A stretch of DNA of 64,000 bases. Source: Umezawaea sp049997955. GTDB lineage: Bacteria > Actinomycetota > Actinomycetes > Mycobacteriales > Pseudonocardiaceae. Made by a program: the position numbers and the translations under genes. The DNA lies in the NCBI GenBank assembly GCA_049997955.1, contig JAEBDY010000001.1, positions 1 to 64,000 of the forward strand, in the 5' to 3' direction. The notes beneath the pieces are model-generated. The model was given only the letters and a program-made list of their open reading frames with translations, ran no database searches and was not told the DNA's origin. Below are positions 49,120 through 57,891 of the stretch, one piece after another; the first letter of the stretch is position 1, and each line of letters opens with the position of its first letter.

Positions 49120-50760
49120 TCACACGTGCGGCACCGTGTCGAGCTTGTCGGAGGTCGTGAGGCGCAGCGGGATCTCCTTGATGAAAAACGTCGTCACGAA
49201 TGCTACGACCATGACGAACGCACCGGTCAGGAACACCGCGTCGATCGATTCCGCGAAGCCCTCCAGGAACGGCCGCGCCAACCTCGGGTCGACCTGCTGG
49301 AGGAACGACGAGTCCTGCAGGACGCCCGCGTTGCCGCCGCCCTGGAGCGCGTCGAGCACCGGTTTGTTGACCGGGTCGCCGAGCACCGCCGGGTCCTTCA
49401 GGGCGGCCTGGAACTCCGGCGTGGGCACGATGCGGGTGAAGGCGTCCTGGATGCTGTCCGGCACCGTGCTGAACAGGATCGACAGGAAGACCGCGACGCC
49501 GACCGTGCCGCCCATCTGGCGGAAGAACGTCGCGGACGCGGTGGCGACGCCGAGGTCGCGCGTCGGCACGGCGTTCTGCGCGGCGATCGTGAGGGTCTGC
49601 ATGCAGTTGCCGAGACCGAAGCCGAAGATCGTCATGAAGACCGTCGGCTGCCAGATCGGGGTGTCGACGCCGACCGTGTAGAACAGGAACATGGCGACCA
49701 CCATCAGCGCGGTGCCGATGATCGGGAACACCTTGTAGCGGCCCGTGCGCGAGGTGATCTGGCCGGACAGGATCGAGCCGACCATGATGCCCACCGTCAT
49801 CGGGATCATCAGCAGACCGGCCTCGGTGGGCGTGTGGCCCTTCACGAGCTGGAGGTACTGCGGGATCATCGAGATGCCGCCGAACATGCCGATGCCGACC
49901 ACGAACCCGGCGATGATGATCATCGTGAACGTGGACGTCCTGAACAGCTTGAGCGGGATCAGGGCCTCGTCGCCCATCTTCGACTCGACCCAGATGAACA
50001 GCGCCACGCCGACGACGCCGACGACGATGCAGCTGATGGACCCCGCCGAGCCCCAGCCCCACTCGCGCCCCTGCTCGGCGACGATCAGCAGCGGCACGAT
50101 GCCCACGGTCAGGAACAGCGCGCCCCAGTAGTCGATGCGGTGGTCGTGCGGCTCGTGGGGGAGCTTGAGGACGCGCCACACGACGGCCAGCGCGATGATG
50201 CCGATCGGCACGTTCACCAGGAACACCCAGCGCCAGCCCGTGACGCCGAGGATGGTGTCCTGACCTGCCAGGAAGCCGCCGATGACCGGGCCGAGCACGC
50301 TCGACGTGCCGAACACCGCGAGGAAGTAGCCCTGGTACTTGGCGCGCTCGCGGGGAGGCATCATGTCGGCGATGATCGTGAACGCCAGCGACATCAACCC
50401 GCCAGCGCCGAGGCCCTGGAGCGCGCGGAACGCCGCCAGCTCGTACATCGACGTGGAGAACGTGCAGGCCAGCGACCCGATCACGAAGATCGTGATGGCG
50501 GCGAGGTAGAACGGCCGCCTGCCGTAGATGTCCGACAGCTTGCCGTAGATCGGGGTCGAGATGGTCGACGTGATCAGGTACGCGGTCGTCGCCCACGCCT
50601 GGAGGCTCAGCCCCTGGAGGTCGTCCGCGATCGTCCGGATGGACGTGCCGACGATCGTCTGGTCGAGCGCCGCCAGGAACATGCCGACCATCAAGCCGCT
50701 CAGCACCGCGAGGATCTGCCGGTGGGTGAGCTGGGGGTTCCCCGCCTCCGCGTTGACCAT
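49120..50760 (-). CDS. MFS multidrug efflux transporter (DHA2, EmrB/QacA type)
   Basis: 546 residues and 14 predicted transmembrane helices. Motifs are LAALDQTIVGTSIRTIADDL (the DHA2 motif D1 with Asp), YGKLSDIYGRR (motif A), FRALQGLGAGGLMSL and VFGTSSVLGPVIGGFLAG (motif C). A large loop lies between TM13 and TM14 (about 430-500). It exports drugs or lipids with H+. It is a second DHA2 pump, distinct from the MarR-linked one. The ATG at 50760 begins MVNAEAGNPQLTHRQILA. No regulator is adjacent. Confidence 0.9.
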   Translation of the reverse strand: MVNAEAGNPQLTHRQILAVLSGLMVGMFLAALDQTIVGTSIRTIADDLQGLSLQAWATTAYLITSTISTPIYGKLSDIYGRRPFYLAAITIFVIGSLACTFSTSMYELAAFRALQGLGAGGLMSLAFTIIADMMPPRERAKYQGYFLAVFGTSSVLGPVIGGFLAGQDTILGVTGWRWVFLVNVPIGIIALAVVWRVLKLPHEPHDHRIDYWGALFLTVGIVPLLIVAEQGREWGWGSAGSISCIVVGVVGVALFIWVESKMGDEALIPLKLFRTSTFTMIIIAGFVVGIGMFGGISMIPQYLQLVKGHTPTEAGLLMIPMTVGIMVGSILSGQITSRTGRYKVFPIIGTALMVVAMFLFYTVGVDTPIWQPTVFMTIFGFGLGNCMQTLTIAAQNAVPTRDLGVATASATFFRQMGGTVGVAVFLSILFSTVPDSIQDAFTRIVPTPEFQAALKDPAVLGDPVNKPVLDALQGGGNAGVLQDSSFLQQVDPRLARPFLEGFAESIDAVFLTGAFVMVVAFVTTFFIKEIPLRLTTSDKLDTVPHV

Positions 50761-50873
50761 CCGTCGATGATGCGCCACAGCCCAGGAAGGCGCCGCACGG
50801 TTTGGCCGCCATCGGGTGACGTCCGTGCCCGGATGTCGCAATCGCCCCGGTTCCGGTGTGACGAAGACCCCGC

Positions 50874-50879
50874 TAGCGT
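50874..50879 (+). promoter_or_regulatory. Leaderless promoter -10 (TAGCGT) of the GlcD-type oxidase gene
   Basis: TAGCGT ends 7 nt before the ATG at 50887. Confidence 0.5.
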
Positions 50880-50886
50880 GCTGAGC

Positions 50887-52269
50887 ATGGCACTGGTCGA
50901 AGAACTCCGCGCGGCGTTGGGTTCGAACGCCGTCCTGACCGACACCGACGTCACCTCCGCGTACCAGCGCGACATGATGCCGCTGGCGCCGTACGGCACG
51001 CCCCTCGCCGTGGTCCTGCCGACCGACACCGCGGAGGTCCAGGCCGTCGTGCGCGCGTGCGCCGCGGCGGGCGTCCCGATCGTGCCGCGCGGCGCGGGCA
51101 GCGGACTGTCCGGCGCGGCCAACGCGATCGACGGGTGCGTGGTGCTCGTGACCACGAAGATGAACGCCATCGTGGAGATCGACGCGGACAACCGCCTCGC
51201 GGTCGTCGAACCCGGCGTCGTCAACCTCGACCTGCGCGGAGCCGTGGAGAAGAACGGCCTGTTCTACCCGCCGGACCCGTCCAGCTACGACTGGTGCACG
51301 ATCGGCGGCAACCTGTCCACGAACGCGGGCGGGCTGTGCTGCGTGAAGTACGGCGTCACCACGGACTCCGTGCTCGGCCTGGAGGTCGTGCTGGCCGACG
51401 GCGAGCTGCTCAAGACCGGCCGCCGGACCGTGAAGGGCGTGGCCGGGTACGACCTGACCAAGCTGTTCGTCGGCAGCGAGGGCACGCTGGGCGTGATCAC
51501 CAGGGCCACGCTGGCCCTCCGGCCGCTGCCCCAGGCCCCGGTGACGCTGGTGGCGGCGTTCACCAGCACGGAGGCGGCGGGCGTCGCGGTCAGCGCCGTC
51601 GTGCGCGAGGGCTTGGTGCCGTCGCTGATGGAGATCATGGACCGCACGTCCATCGAGGCCGTCGAGCTGTACCTGAAGACGGAACTGGGCGCGGGCCCCG
51701 GCTGCGCGGCGCTGCTCATCTGCCAGTCCGACGCGGGCGTCGAGGCCGGGATGCGCGAACTGGCCGTCATCGAGCAGCTGTGCACCAACGCGGGCGCCGA
51801 CCTCGTCTACGCCACCGAGGACGTCTCCGAGGGCCGTGACCTGCTGACGGCCCGCCGTGCGGTGCTGACGGCGCTGGAGGTCTACGGCGCCTGGCTCACC
51901 GACGACGTCTGCGTGCCCCGCACCAGGATCGCCGAGCTGATCGCGGGCTGCGAGCGGATCAGCGCCGACGTCGGCCTCCGCATCGCCGTCGTCGGCCACG
52001 CGGGCGACGGCAACATGCACCCCACCATCGTCTACGACCCCGGTTCGGAGGACGAGTTCTCCCGCGCGCGCAAGGCTTTCGACGAGATCCTGTCCGTCGG
52101 CCTCGCGCTCGGCGGCACGGTCACCGGCGAACACGGCATCGGGAAGATCAAGCGCGAGTGGCTCGAACGCGAGATCGGTCCCATCGGCCTGCGGGTGCAC
52201 CGCGACATCAAGCGCGCGCTCGACCCCGGCAACCTCTTCAACCCCGGTTCGATGTTCTCCGCGCACTGA
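50887..52269 (+). CDS. FAD-linked 2-hydroxyacid oxidase (GlcD/D-lactate dehydrogenase type)
   Basis: 460 residues. The PCMH FAD domain (about 38-215) shows IVPRGAGSGLSGAANAIDGCVVL, DWCTIGGNLSTNAGGLCCVKYG, GYDLTKLFVGSEGTLGVIT. The C-terminal substrate domain has VVGHAGDGNMHPTIVYD (metal and substrate His) and GGTVTGEHGIGKIKREWL, ending DPGNLFNPGSMF. It oxidises glycolate, D-lactate or D-2-hydroxyglutarate. Partner subunits GlcE/GlcF are absent here. Leaderless start. Ends in a terminator shared with the convergent DedA gene. Confidence 0.9.
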   Translation: MALVEELRAALGSNAVLTDTDVTSAYQRDMMPLAPYGTPLAVVLPTDTAEVQAVVRACAAAGVPIVPRGAGSGLSGAANAIDGCVVLVTTKMNAIVEIDADNRLAVVEPGVVNLDLRGAVEKNGLFYPPDPSSYDWCTIGGNLSTNAGGLCCVKYGVTTDSVLGLEVVLADGELLKTGRRTVKGVAGYDLTKLFVGSEGTLGVITRATLALRPLPQAPVTLVAAFTSTEAAGVAVSAVVREGLVPSLMEIMDRTSIEAVELYLKTELGAGPGCAALLICQSDAGVEAGMRELAVIEQLCTNAGADLVYATEDVSEGRDLLTARRAVLTALEVYGAWLTDDVCVPRTRIAELIAGCERISADVGLRIAVVGHAGDGNMHPTIVYDPGSEDEFSRARKAFDEILSVGLALGGTVTGEHGIGKIKREWLEREIGPIGLRVHRDIKRALDPGNLFNPGSMFSAH

Positions 52270-52272
52270 AAA

Positions 52273-52297
52273 CGCCGCAAGGGAAACCCTTGCGGCG
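52273..52297. terminator. Terminator between oxidase and second DedA gene
   Basis: CGCCGCAAGGG / CCCTTGCGGCG, 11-bp perfect stem with an AAA loop. AAAA precedes it on the plus strand, so it gives a T-run on the minus strand. Confidence 0.7.
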
Positions 52298-52316
52298 CAA
52301 GCAGATCAGTACGGGG

Positions 52317-53066
52317 TCAGCGGTCGTAGTCGACCTTCGGGAAGACCTGCGTGGCCTCCGAGGAGGTGTCGACGCGCGGGAGGACCTCCGTGATGTCCTC
52401 GACCTCCTGCTGCACCAGGGACTTCTTCTCGCGCCTCGCCTTGATGAACTCGATGATGATCGGCACGACCGAGATCAGCACGATCAGGATCAGCATCATC
52501 TCGATGTTCTTGCGCACGAACTCGATCTGGCCCAGGAAGAAGCCCAGGACTGTCAGACCCGCGGCCCACGCGATGCCGCCGATCGCCGAGTAGGTGAAGT
52601 ACTTCTTCGCGTCCATCCGACCGACACCGGCCATGGCCGTGATGAAGGTGCGGACGATCGGGACGAAGCGGGCCATCACGATCGCGCGGGCGCCGTACTT
52701 CTCGAAGAAGCCTTCCGTCTTCTCGACGTACTCCTTCTTGAAGATCTTGGAGTCCGGCTTGCTGAACAGCGCGGGCCCGGCTCGCAGGCCGATGTAGTAG
52801 CCGACGACGTTGCCGACCATCGCGCACACCGTCACGAGCACGCAGACCAGCCACAACGGGTAGTCCAGCGCGCCGGTGGCCACGAACAGCCCCGCGGTGA
52901 ACAGCAGCGAGTCACCCGGCAGGAAGAAGCCGACCAGCAGGCCGCATTCCGCGAAGATGATGAAGCAGAGTGCGAAGAGCGCGAACCCCCCGAAGCTCTT
53001 CAGCAGGTACTCGGGGTTCAGCCACTCCGGGCCGAGGGCAATCGTGGAAGTGAGCGCAACCGTCAC
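52317..53066 (-). CDS. DedA-family membrane protein (second copy)
   Basis: 249 residues. It has the DedA signature GFFLPGDSLLFTAGLFVATG, MVGNVVGYYIGLRAGPALF, FFEKYGARAIVMARFVPIVRTFITAMAGVGRM, and a cytoplasmic C-tail with basic RREKKSL then an acidic stretch. It is longer than the copy at 48076 and clearly paralogous. Role as for DedA: envelope lipid or proton homeostasis. The GTG at 53066 is preferred because TACCGT lies 7 nt upstream. A GTG 9 nt further up is also in frame. Confidence 0.88.
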   Translation of the reverse strand: MTVALTSTIALGPEWLNPEYLLKSFGGFALFALCFIIFAECGLLVGFFLPGDSLLFTAGLFVATGALDYPLWLVCVLVTVCAMVGNVVGYYIGLRAGPALFSKPDSKIFKKEYVEKTEGFFEKYGARAIVMARFVPIVRTFITAMAGVGRMDAKKYFTYSAIGGIAWAAGLTVLGFFLGQIEFVRKNIEMMLILIVLISVVPIIIEFIKARREKKSLVQQEVEDITEVLPRVDTSSEATQVFPKVDYDR

Positions 53067-53073
53067 CCACGAC

Positions 53074-53079
53074 ACGGTA
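53074..53079 (-). promoter_or_regulatory. Leaderless promoter -10 (TACCGT) of the second DedA gene
   Basis: Reads TACCGT on the minus strand, 7 nt from the GTG at 53066. Confidence 0.45.
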
Positions 53080-53122
53080 CAGGCTCCCGGAGACGGGCAT
53101 TTCCGGCATCGGCGATGGGCGT

Positions 53123-53314
53123 TCAGCTCAACGTGATGACGGCGACGACCGCGCCTGCCGCGAGTCCGAAGAGGAGCGCGAGCAGCAGCACCCACCACGC
53201 GGACAGGACGGGTGGGCGTTCCGGGGCGGGCGCGGGCCGCACCACGTGCAGGCCGGAACTGGTGGCCTGTGCGCGCAGCGCGTTGGCCACCAGCCGCTCC
53301 TGGTCGTCGGGCAT
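53123..53314 (-). CDS. Small single-pass membrane protein (63 residues)
   Basis: It begins MPDDQERLVANALRAQATSSGLHVVRP, an amphipathic soluble head, then a Pro-rich linker (APAPERPPVL) and a C-terminal transmembrane helix (WWVLLLALLFGLAAGAVVAVITL). No enzymatic motif. The ATG at 53314 follows minus-strand TAGCGT (53327-53322) by 7 nt, which supports it as a real gene. Such tail-anchored small proteins often modify a membrane complex, but no partner can be inferred. Confidence 0.7.
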   Translation of the reverse strand: MPDDQERLVANALRAQATSSGLHVVRPAPAPERPPVLSAWWVLLLALLFGLAAGAVVAVITLS

Positions 53315-53321
53315 GGCTCCG

Positions 53322-53327
53322 ACGCTA
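53322..53327 (-). promoter_or_regulatory. Leaderless promoter -10 (TAGCGT) of the small membrane protein gene
   Basis: Reads TAGCGT on the minus strand, 7 nt from the ATG at 53314. Confidence 0.5.
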
Positions 53328-53342
53328 GCCCAGGCCGGGTCC

Positions 53343-54500
53343 CTAGTCCTTGACCCACGCACCCTTGCTCATCACGTCGCGCGGTCGCAGCTCGGCGTCC
53401 AGCACGACCAGGTCGGCCGCGAGGCCGGCGCGGAGCTCGCCGGTGCGGTCGCTCAGGCCGAGCAGGGCCGCCGGGCGGGTCGACGCCGCCTGGGACGCCT
53501 CGACGATGCTCAGCCCGCACGAGGTGACGGCGTTGCGGAACGCCGCGTCCATGGTCAGCGTGCTGCCCGCCAGCGAACCGCCGCCCGCGAGCGTCGGCAC
53601 GCCGTCGACCACGCGGACCTCCAGGCCGCCCACGTCGTACACGCCGTCGCCCACCCCGGCCGCCGCGATGGCGTCGGTGATGAGGACCGTGCGACCGGTG
53701 CCCGCGTGCCGCGCGGCCAGCCGCACCGCCGTGGGGTGCAGGTGCACGAGGTCGCAGATCAGCTCGACGGTGACGCGCTCGTCGTCCAGCAGCGCGCCGA
53801 TGGGGCCGGGCTCGCGGTGGTGCAGCGGGCGCATGCCGTTGAACAGGTGGGTCGCCACGGTCGCGCCCGCGTCGATGGCCGGGCGGATCTGCGCCTCGGT
53901 GCCATCGGTGTGGCCGATCGCGGCGAGGACATCGTTGTCGACGAGCAGCTTGACCGCGTCGACCGCGCCCTCCAGCTCGGGGGCCAGGGTGATCATCCGG
54001 ACGGCGCCCTTGCCCGCGGCCAGCAGTTTCGCCACGGAGTCGCGGTCGGGCGCGCGCAGGATCGCCGGGTCGTGCGCGCCGCAGCGCGCGGCGGACAGGA
54101 ACGGGCCCTCCAGGTGCAGGCCGGAGATCAGGCCGTCCTGGGTCAGCTCGGCGAGCTTGGCGATCTGCTCGACCATCTCCGGGACCGGCCGCGACACCAG
54201 GCTGGCCAGCAGCGTGGTCGTGCCGTGCCTGCGGTGCGCCGACGCCGCCTTGCGCACGCGGTCCGGGTCGGCGTTGGTGAACGCCTCACCGCCGCCGCCG
54301 TGGCAGTGGATGTCGATGAAACCGGGCACCAGCCACGATCCGCTCACGTCCGTCGTCGGCCCGTCCGGGGGGACGCCCTCGCCGACGGCCAGGATCCGGC
54401 CGTCGCGCACGGCGAGCCACCCGGATTCGAGCACGCCGTCCGGCGTGACCACCCGACCACCGGTCAAGGTCACGTCCACCGGTCCGCCCCACGTGCTCAT
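53343..54500 (-). CDS. nagA: N-acetylglucosamine-6-phosphate deacetylase
   Basis: 385 residues. Amidohydrolase fold: PGFIDIHCHGGGG with H65-x-H67, GLHLEGPFLSAARCGAH (metal Glu), IGHTDGT, THLFNGMRPLHHREPG and LITDAIAAAG with the catalytic Asp. It deacetylates GlcNAc-6-P to GlcN-6-P. The ATG overlaps the kinase stop (ATGA), so kinase and deacetylase are made together. The operon is preceded by a dre-like DasR site at 55460, as for aminosugar genes in Streptomyces. Confidence 0.94.
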   Translation of the reverse strand: MSTWGGPVDVTLTGGRVVTPDGVLESGWLAVRDGRILAVGEGVPPDGPTTDVSGSWLVPGFIDIHCHGGGGEAFTNADPDRVRKAASAHRRHGTTTLLASLVSRPVPEMVEQIAKLAELTQDGLISGLHLEGPFLSAARCGAHDPAILRAPDRDSVAKLLAAGKGAVRMITLAPELEGAVDAVKLLVDNDVLAAIGHTDGTEAQIRPAIDAGATVATHLFNGMRPLHHREPGPIGALLDDERVTVELICDLVHLHPTAVRLAARHAGTGRTVLITDAIAAAGVGDGVYDVGGLEVRVVDGVPTLAGGGSLAGSTLTMDAAFRNAVTSCGLSIVEASQAASTRPAALLGLSDRTGELRAGLAADLVVLDAELRPRDVMSKGAWVKD

Positions 54501-55429
54501 GAACCCTCCAACTCGTCGATGGCGAGCAGCGCGGCACCGAGGCATCCGGCCTCGTCGCCCAGCGCGGCCAGCCGCAGTTCCGGTCGTCGCTGGAAGGTGA
54601 TCAACCCGTCCAGCTTCTTGCCCAGTGGCGCGGTGAGCAGCTCGCCGGACAGGGCGAGGCCTCCCCCGAGCACCACCGCTTCGGGTCCGAGGACACCGGC
54701 CAGGACCACGATCCCCCTGGCTAGGGCGTCGACCGCCTCGTCCCACACGACGCGGGCGTCGTGGTCGCCCGCGCGCACCATGGCGGCCACCTCGGCCGCG
54801 CCGCCGACCGGGACGCCGGTGCGCTCGGTGAACCGGCGGGCGATGCCGCCGGACGACGCGCGCACCTCGACGCAGCCGATTTGCCCGCAGCCGCAAGGAT
54901 CTCCGTGGCCGACGTCGACGTGGCCGATCTCGCCCGCGTAGCCGTCGCCGCCGTAGATCCGGCCGTCGAGCACCAGCGCGCCCGCGATCCCGGTGCCGAT
55001 CGGGATGATCACCCCGTTGCGCAGGCCCCGCGCGGCGCCCATCCGGCACTCGGCGAGCCCGCCCGCGCGCACGTCGTGTCCGAACGCGACGGTCAGCCCG
55101 GTGCGCTCGGTGATCCGCTCGCGGAACGGGAAGTCGTTCCAGCCCAGGTTGGTCGAGTACACCCCCACGCCCGTGCGCTCGTCGACCACTCCGGGCACGA
55201 CGACGCCCACCGCGTCGACGTCGTGCCCCGAAGCGGTTCGCAACCCGTCGACGACGTCGACGACCAGGTCCACGACGGCCTCCGCCGTCGTGGGGCCGTC
55301 AACGCCCTTCGGCGTGTTCCGCCGCTGCTGTTCCACCGCGACCACGCGCTCCGGCGTGCCCGCCACCAGCGCTGCTTTGGTCTCGGTTCCGCCGACGTCG
55401 ACGGCCACCACGTGTCTCGTGCGTGCCAC
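54497..55429 (-). CDS. ROK-family sugar kinase (probable N-acetylglucosamine kinase)
   Basis: 310 residues. It has the ATP-site VAVDVGGTETKAALV, GVVVPGVVDERTG, GHDVRAGGLAE (catalytic Asp), GTGIAGALVLDGRIY and the ROK zinc motif GHVDVGHGDPCGCGQIGCVEVRASS (Cys triad plus His). It phosphorylates a hexose. Being coupled to nagA and preceded by a dre site, GlcNAc is the likely substrate, although glucose is possible. The start is the GTG at 55429. The following gap to the DeoR remnant is 72 bp. Confidence 0.88.
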   Translation of the reverse strand: MARTRHVVAVDVGGTETKAALVAGTPERVVAVEQQRRNTPKGVDGPTTAEAVVDLVVDVVDGLRTASGHDVDAVGVVVPGVVDERTGVGVYSTNLGWNDFPFRERITERTGLTVAFGHDVRAGGLAECRMGAARGLRNGVIIPIGTGIAGALVLDGRIYGGDGYAGEIGHVDVGHGDPCGCGQIGCVEVRASSGGIARRFTERTGVPVGGAAEVAAMVRAGDHDARVVWDEAVDALARGIVVLAGVLGPEAVVLGGGLALSGELLTAPLGKKLDGLITFQRRPELRLAALGDEAGCLGAALLAIDELEGS

Positions 55430-55459
55430 GAGGGTCGATACTGCGGCATGCACCGCCCA

Positions 55460-55473
55460 TTGGTCTATACCAA
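55460..55473. promoter_or_regulatory. dre-like DasR operator
   Basis: TTGGTCTATACCAA, one mismatch from palindromic and close to the known dre consensus core TGGTCTAGACCA. It lies 31 bp upstream of the ROK kinase start and between it and the DeoR remnant. Confidence 0.7.
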
Positions 55474-55501
55474 GCCCCGGAATGGGTCCGGTCGCGGAAT
55501 C

Positions 55502-55973
55502 ATGCGGGCGGTGAACCGGTGCGGACGGCTGACGGCCCTGCTGGAGCCGCCGGCCGCTCGCGGCCGCCTCGGGACCGACGAGGTCGCGGTCGAACCGGGC
55601 GTCTCGGCGGCCACCGTCCGCCGCGACCTGGACCACCCGGCCGAGCAGCGGCTGCCCAGCCGCACCCACGGCGGCGCCGTTGCGCAGGCCGTCCCGTACG
55701 ACCTGCCGATGCGGTGCAAGAACTCCGGCAAGGCCGACGAGAAGCAGCGCATCGGCCGGGCGGCGGCGAACCTGGCGGCGTCGGGCTCGGTCGTCGGGCT
55801 CGCCGCGCACGCTGAACGGGTCGTCGTGGTCGCGCACTCGTCGAAGCTGGGCAGGCGCGCTTACGAAGATCTGCGGCACCGACCAGGTGGACGTGCTGAT
55901 CACCGACACGGCCGCGACGGACCAGGCCGTGGAGCCGTACCTGGAACGCGGGGTGGAGGTCCGGCGGGTCTAG
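55502..55973 (+). pseudogene. Decayed DeoR-family regulator
   Basis: The N-terminal HTH is readable: RLTALLEPPAARGRLGTDEVAVEPGVSAATVRRDLDHPAEQ, then SRTHGGAVAQAVPYDLPMR, the start of a DeoR sensor domain. After GSVVGL (near 55800) about 100 residues of the effector domain are missing, and the text jumps to ERVVVVAHSSKLGRRAY. At about 55858-55865 the frame shifts. The final CGTDQVDVLITDTAATDQAVEPYLERG continues in another frame to the stop near 55973. It is therefore a regulator of the adjacent nag genes, or a relative of one, that has lost function. Confidence 0.85.
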
Positions 55974-56055
55974 GACCCGACCTCGTCAAGACGGCGAGAA
56001 GATGCCAAGGACTCGGGCACGGCGGGGGATGCCAGGACGCCGGAACGCCAGGGCG

Positions 56056-56634
56056 TCAGCGGGCCGCCATGATCTTCTGCAACGCGTCGAGCGCCCGACT
56101 GGCCGTGGACTTCACGGTCCCCTTCGAGATGCCGGTGGCCTCGGCGATCTCCGCCTCGGACATGTCGCCGTAGTAGCGCAGCACGAGCACCTCGCGCTGC
56201 CTGGGCGGCAGTTGCTGCAACGCCGCGACCACGGCCTGGTGCTCCGCGGTGAGCATCGCGAGGCTCTCGGCCGAGCGGGCGTTCACCGCGTGCGGGGGTG
56301 TGTAGTCGCGGGCGGTCTTCCGACGGCGCAGCACGCTGCGCGACCCGTTGACGACCGCTGTGCGCAGGTAGCCGACCGCGGCCTGCGCGTCGCGCAGGTT
56401 GCCCCAGTTGCGGTGCAGGCCGGTGAAGGCCTCCTGCACCACGTCCTCCGCTGTCGCGGGCTCGTCGACGAGCAGCAGCGCGAGCCGCACCAGCCGCATC
56501 CGGTGCTGGCGGTAGAGGTCCTCCAGCGTCAGCGGACCGGCGGGCGCCGGGGCGGCGCCGTCCTGGATGCGGAGGTTGGTCAGCGTGTCCTGCACTCGCG
56601 CGACGCCGCTGTTGTTCTGCTCGGGACCGACCAC
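56056..56634 (-). CDS. ECF-type RNA polymerase sigma factor
   Basis: 192 residues. Sigma region 2 is YRQHRMRLVRLALLLVDEPATAEDVVQEAFTGLHRNW (core-binding and -10 recognition). Region 4 is LQQLPPRQREVLVLRYYGDMSEAEIAEATGISKGTVKSTASRALDALQK. A basic linker VLRRRKTARDY separates them. No anti-sigma gene is adjacent. The GTG at 56634 is chosen because TAACGT lies 7 nt upstream; a GTG at 56595 is the alternative. The regulon is unknown. Confidence 0.88.
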   Translation of the reverse strand: MVGPEQNNSGVARVQDTLTNLRIQDGAAPAPAGPLTLEDLYRQHRMRLVRLALLLVDEPATAEDVVQEAFTGLHRNWGNLRDAQAAVGYLRTAVVNGSRSVLRRRKTARDYTPPHAVNARSAESLAMLTAEHQAVVAALQQLPPRQREVLVLRYYGDMSEAEIAEATGISKGTVKSTASRALDALQKIMAAR

Positions 56635-56641
56635 GGGGAGG

Positions 56642-56647
56642 ACGTTA
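56642..56647 (-). promoter_or_regulatory. Leaderless promoter -10 (TAACGT) of the sigma factor gene
   Basis: Reads TAACGT on the minus strand, 7 nt from the GTG at 56634. Confidence 0.45.
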
Positions 56648-56700
56648 CCGGTCGCCGGGTAGCTTCGGCTCGGCAACACAGGTTCTCGCCGGAGGTGCGC

Positions 56701-56979
56701 ATGGCCAGGTTCGCGGTGCAGTTCGTTTACGGCCCTGATCGGGACAAGCTGGCGGAGGTCAGGCCAAGGCACCGCGAGTACGTCGACACGTTGGTGGAGA
56801 AGGGTGTTCTCCTGCTCTCGGGTCCGTACGGCGACGACCTCGGCGCCCTGCTGATCTTCGAGGCGGCCGACGAGGCGGAGGTGCTCGGCTACCTCGCCGC
56901 CGACCCGTACGCGGGCGCGCAGGTGCTGTCCGAGACGACCGTGCGCGAGTGGAACGCCGTCAAGGGCACGCTCCTCTAG
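56701..56979 (+). CDS. YciI-like protein
   Basis: 92 residues with the YCII dimeric alpha/beta-barrel fold: MARFAVQFVYGPDRDKLAEVRPRHREYVDTLVEKGVLLLSGPYGDD, then EAADEAEVLGYLAADPYAGA. The invariant His and Asp of the family (HREYVDTL; DPYA) are present. Some relatives have weak dehalogenase or isomerase-type activity, but most have no known role. GGAGG stands 7-8 nt before the ATG. Its stop overlaps the convergent SDR stop by 4 bp. Confidence 0.85.
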   Translation: MARFAVQFVYGPDRDKLAEVRPRHREYVDTLVEKGVLLLSGPYGDDLGALLIFEAADEAEVLGYLAADPYAGAQVLSETTVREWNAVKGTLL

Positions 56980-57848
56980 CGGATCGCCGCCCTGCCGCCG
57001 GGGCCGACCGGTCGTGACGACTCCTCGGCCCCGCGCGCGGCGATGTCGTCGAGCATCGCCTTGTCACCGCCCGGCACGAGCCCGGCGGACCGCCGTTCCA
57101 CCACGACCGGCGTGAACGCGCGGAACACCTTGATCCGGCCGACCCAGCCGGGCACGTGGATCGCGCGCGAACGCTTGCCGATGCCCTTGACCACGGCTTT
57201 GCCGACGTCGGACACGTCGTACTTCTTGCTCGCCAAGCCCGGCAGGGCCTTGCGCATCGGGCCGAACACCGGGTGCTCGTCCGCGCCGTTGACCATGTCC
57301 GTGTCGATCCAGGAGAAGTACGCGACGCCGACGTCGACGCCCAGGTGGCGGACCTCGGCGCGCAGGCTGTTCGCGAACGCCTCGCAGCCCGCCTTGGCCG
57401 CCGAGTAGGCCGCGTTGCCGGGGATCTGCACGATCGCCGCCAGCGACGACACCACCAGGCAGTAGCCGCGGCTCGCGACCAGGTGCGGCAGGCACGTGCG
57501 GACGGTCCGCCACACGCCGAGCAGGTTGACCTCGACGACCCGTTCGAACGCGGCGGGGTCGATGGAGCGGATGAACCCGGCGGACGCGATGCCCGCGTTC
57601 GCGACGACGACGTCGATGCCGCCGAAGTGCTCGACCACGCCTTCGACGGCGGTCTCCAGGGCGGTCCAGTCGGTGACGTCGGCTTCCCACGCCCGTCCGC
57701 CGCACTCGGCCGCGACCGCGGCCAGCAGCTCGCCCTCCAGCCCGACCAGCGCCAGGCGCGCGCCCCGCGCGGCGAGGCGGCGGGCGACGTCGGCGCCGAT
57801 CCCCCTGGCCGCGCCGGTGATCAGGACAACCTTGCCGTTGACGTCCAC
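56976..57848 (-). CDS. Short-chain dehydrogenase/reductase
   Basis: 290 residues. The TGAARGIG cofactor loop, VVANAGIASAGF, LVVSSLAAIVQIPGNAAYSAAKAGCEAF (Ser, Tyr-x-x-x-Lys) and a long C-terminal basic tail are typical of actinobacterial SDRs acting on lipids or steroids. GGGAGG stands 6 nt before the GTG at 57848. Directly upstream are two tandem TTAC-type palindromes (57892-57919) that match the operators of fadE5 and etfD, suggesting a role in fatty-acid or related CoA-ester metabolism. Confidence 0.88.
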   Translation of the reverse strand: MDVNGKVVLITGAARGIGADVARRLAARGARLALVGLEGELLAAVAAECGGRAWEADVTDWTALETAVEGVVEHFGGIDVVVANAGIASAGFIRSIDPAAFERVVEVNLLGVWRTVRTCLPHLVASRGYCLVVSSLAAIVQIPGNAAYSAAKAGCEAFANSLRAEVRHLGVDVGVAYFSWIDTDMVNGADEHPVFGPMRKALPGLASKKYDVSDVGKAVVKGIGKRSRAIHVPGWVGRIKVFRAFTPVVVERRSAGLVPGGDKAMLDDIAARGAEESSRPVGPGGRAAIR

Positions 57849-57891
57849 GGTGACCTCCCGAAGCAGTTCCGGAAGGCCACCGTAACTCAAC

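Noticed and set aside
49045..50886. Plus-strand open frame preceding the GlcD-type oxidase
   Set aside because: It is the reverse of the DHA2 transporter gene. The oxidase begins at 50887 with its own promoter.
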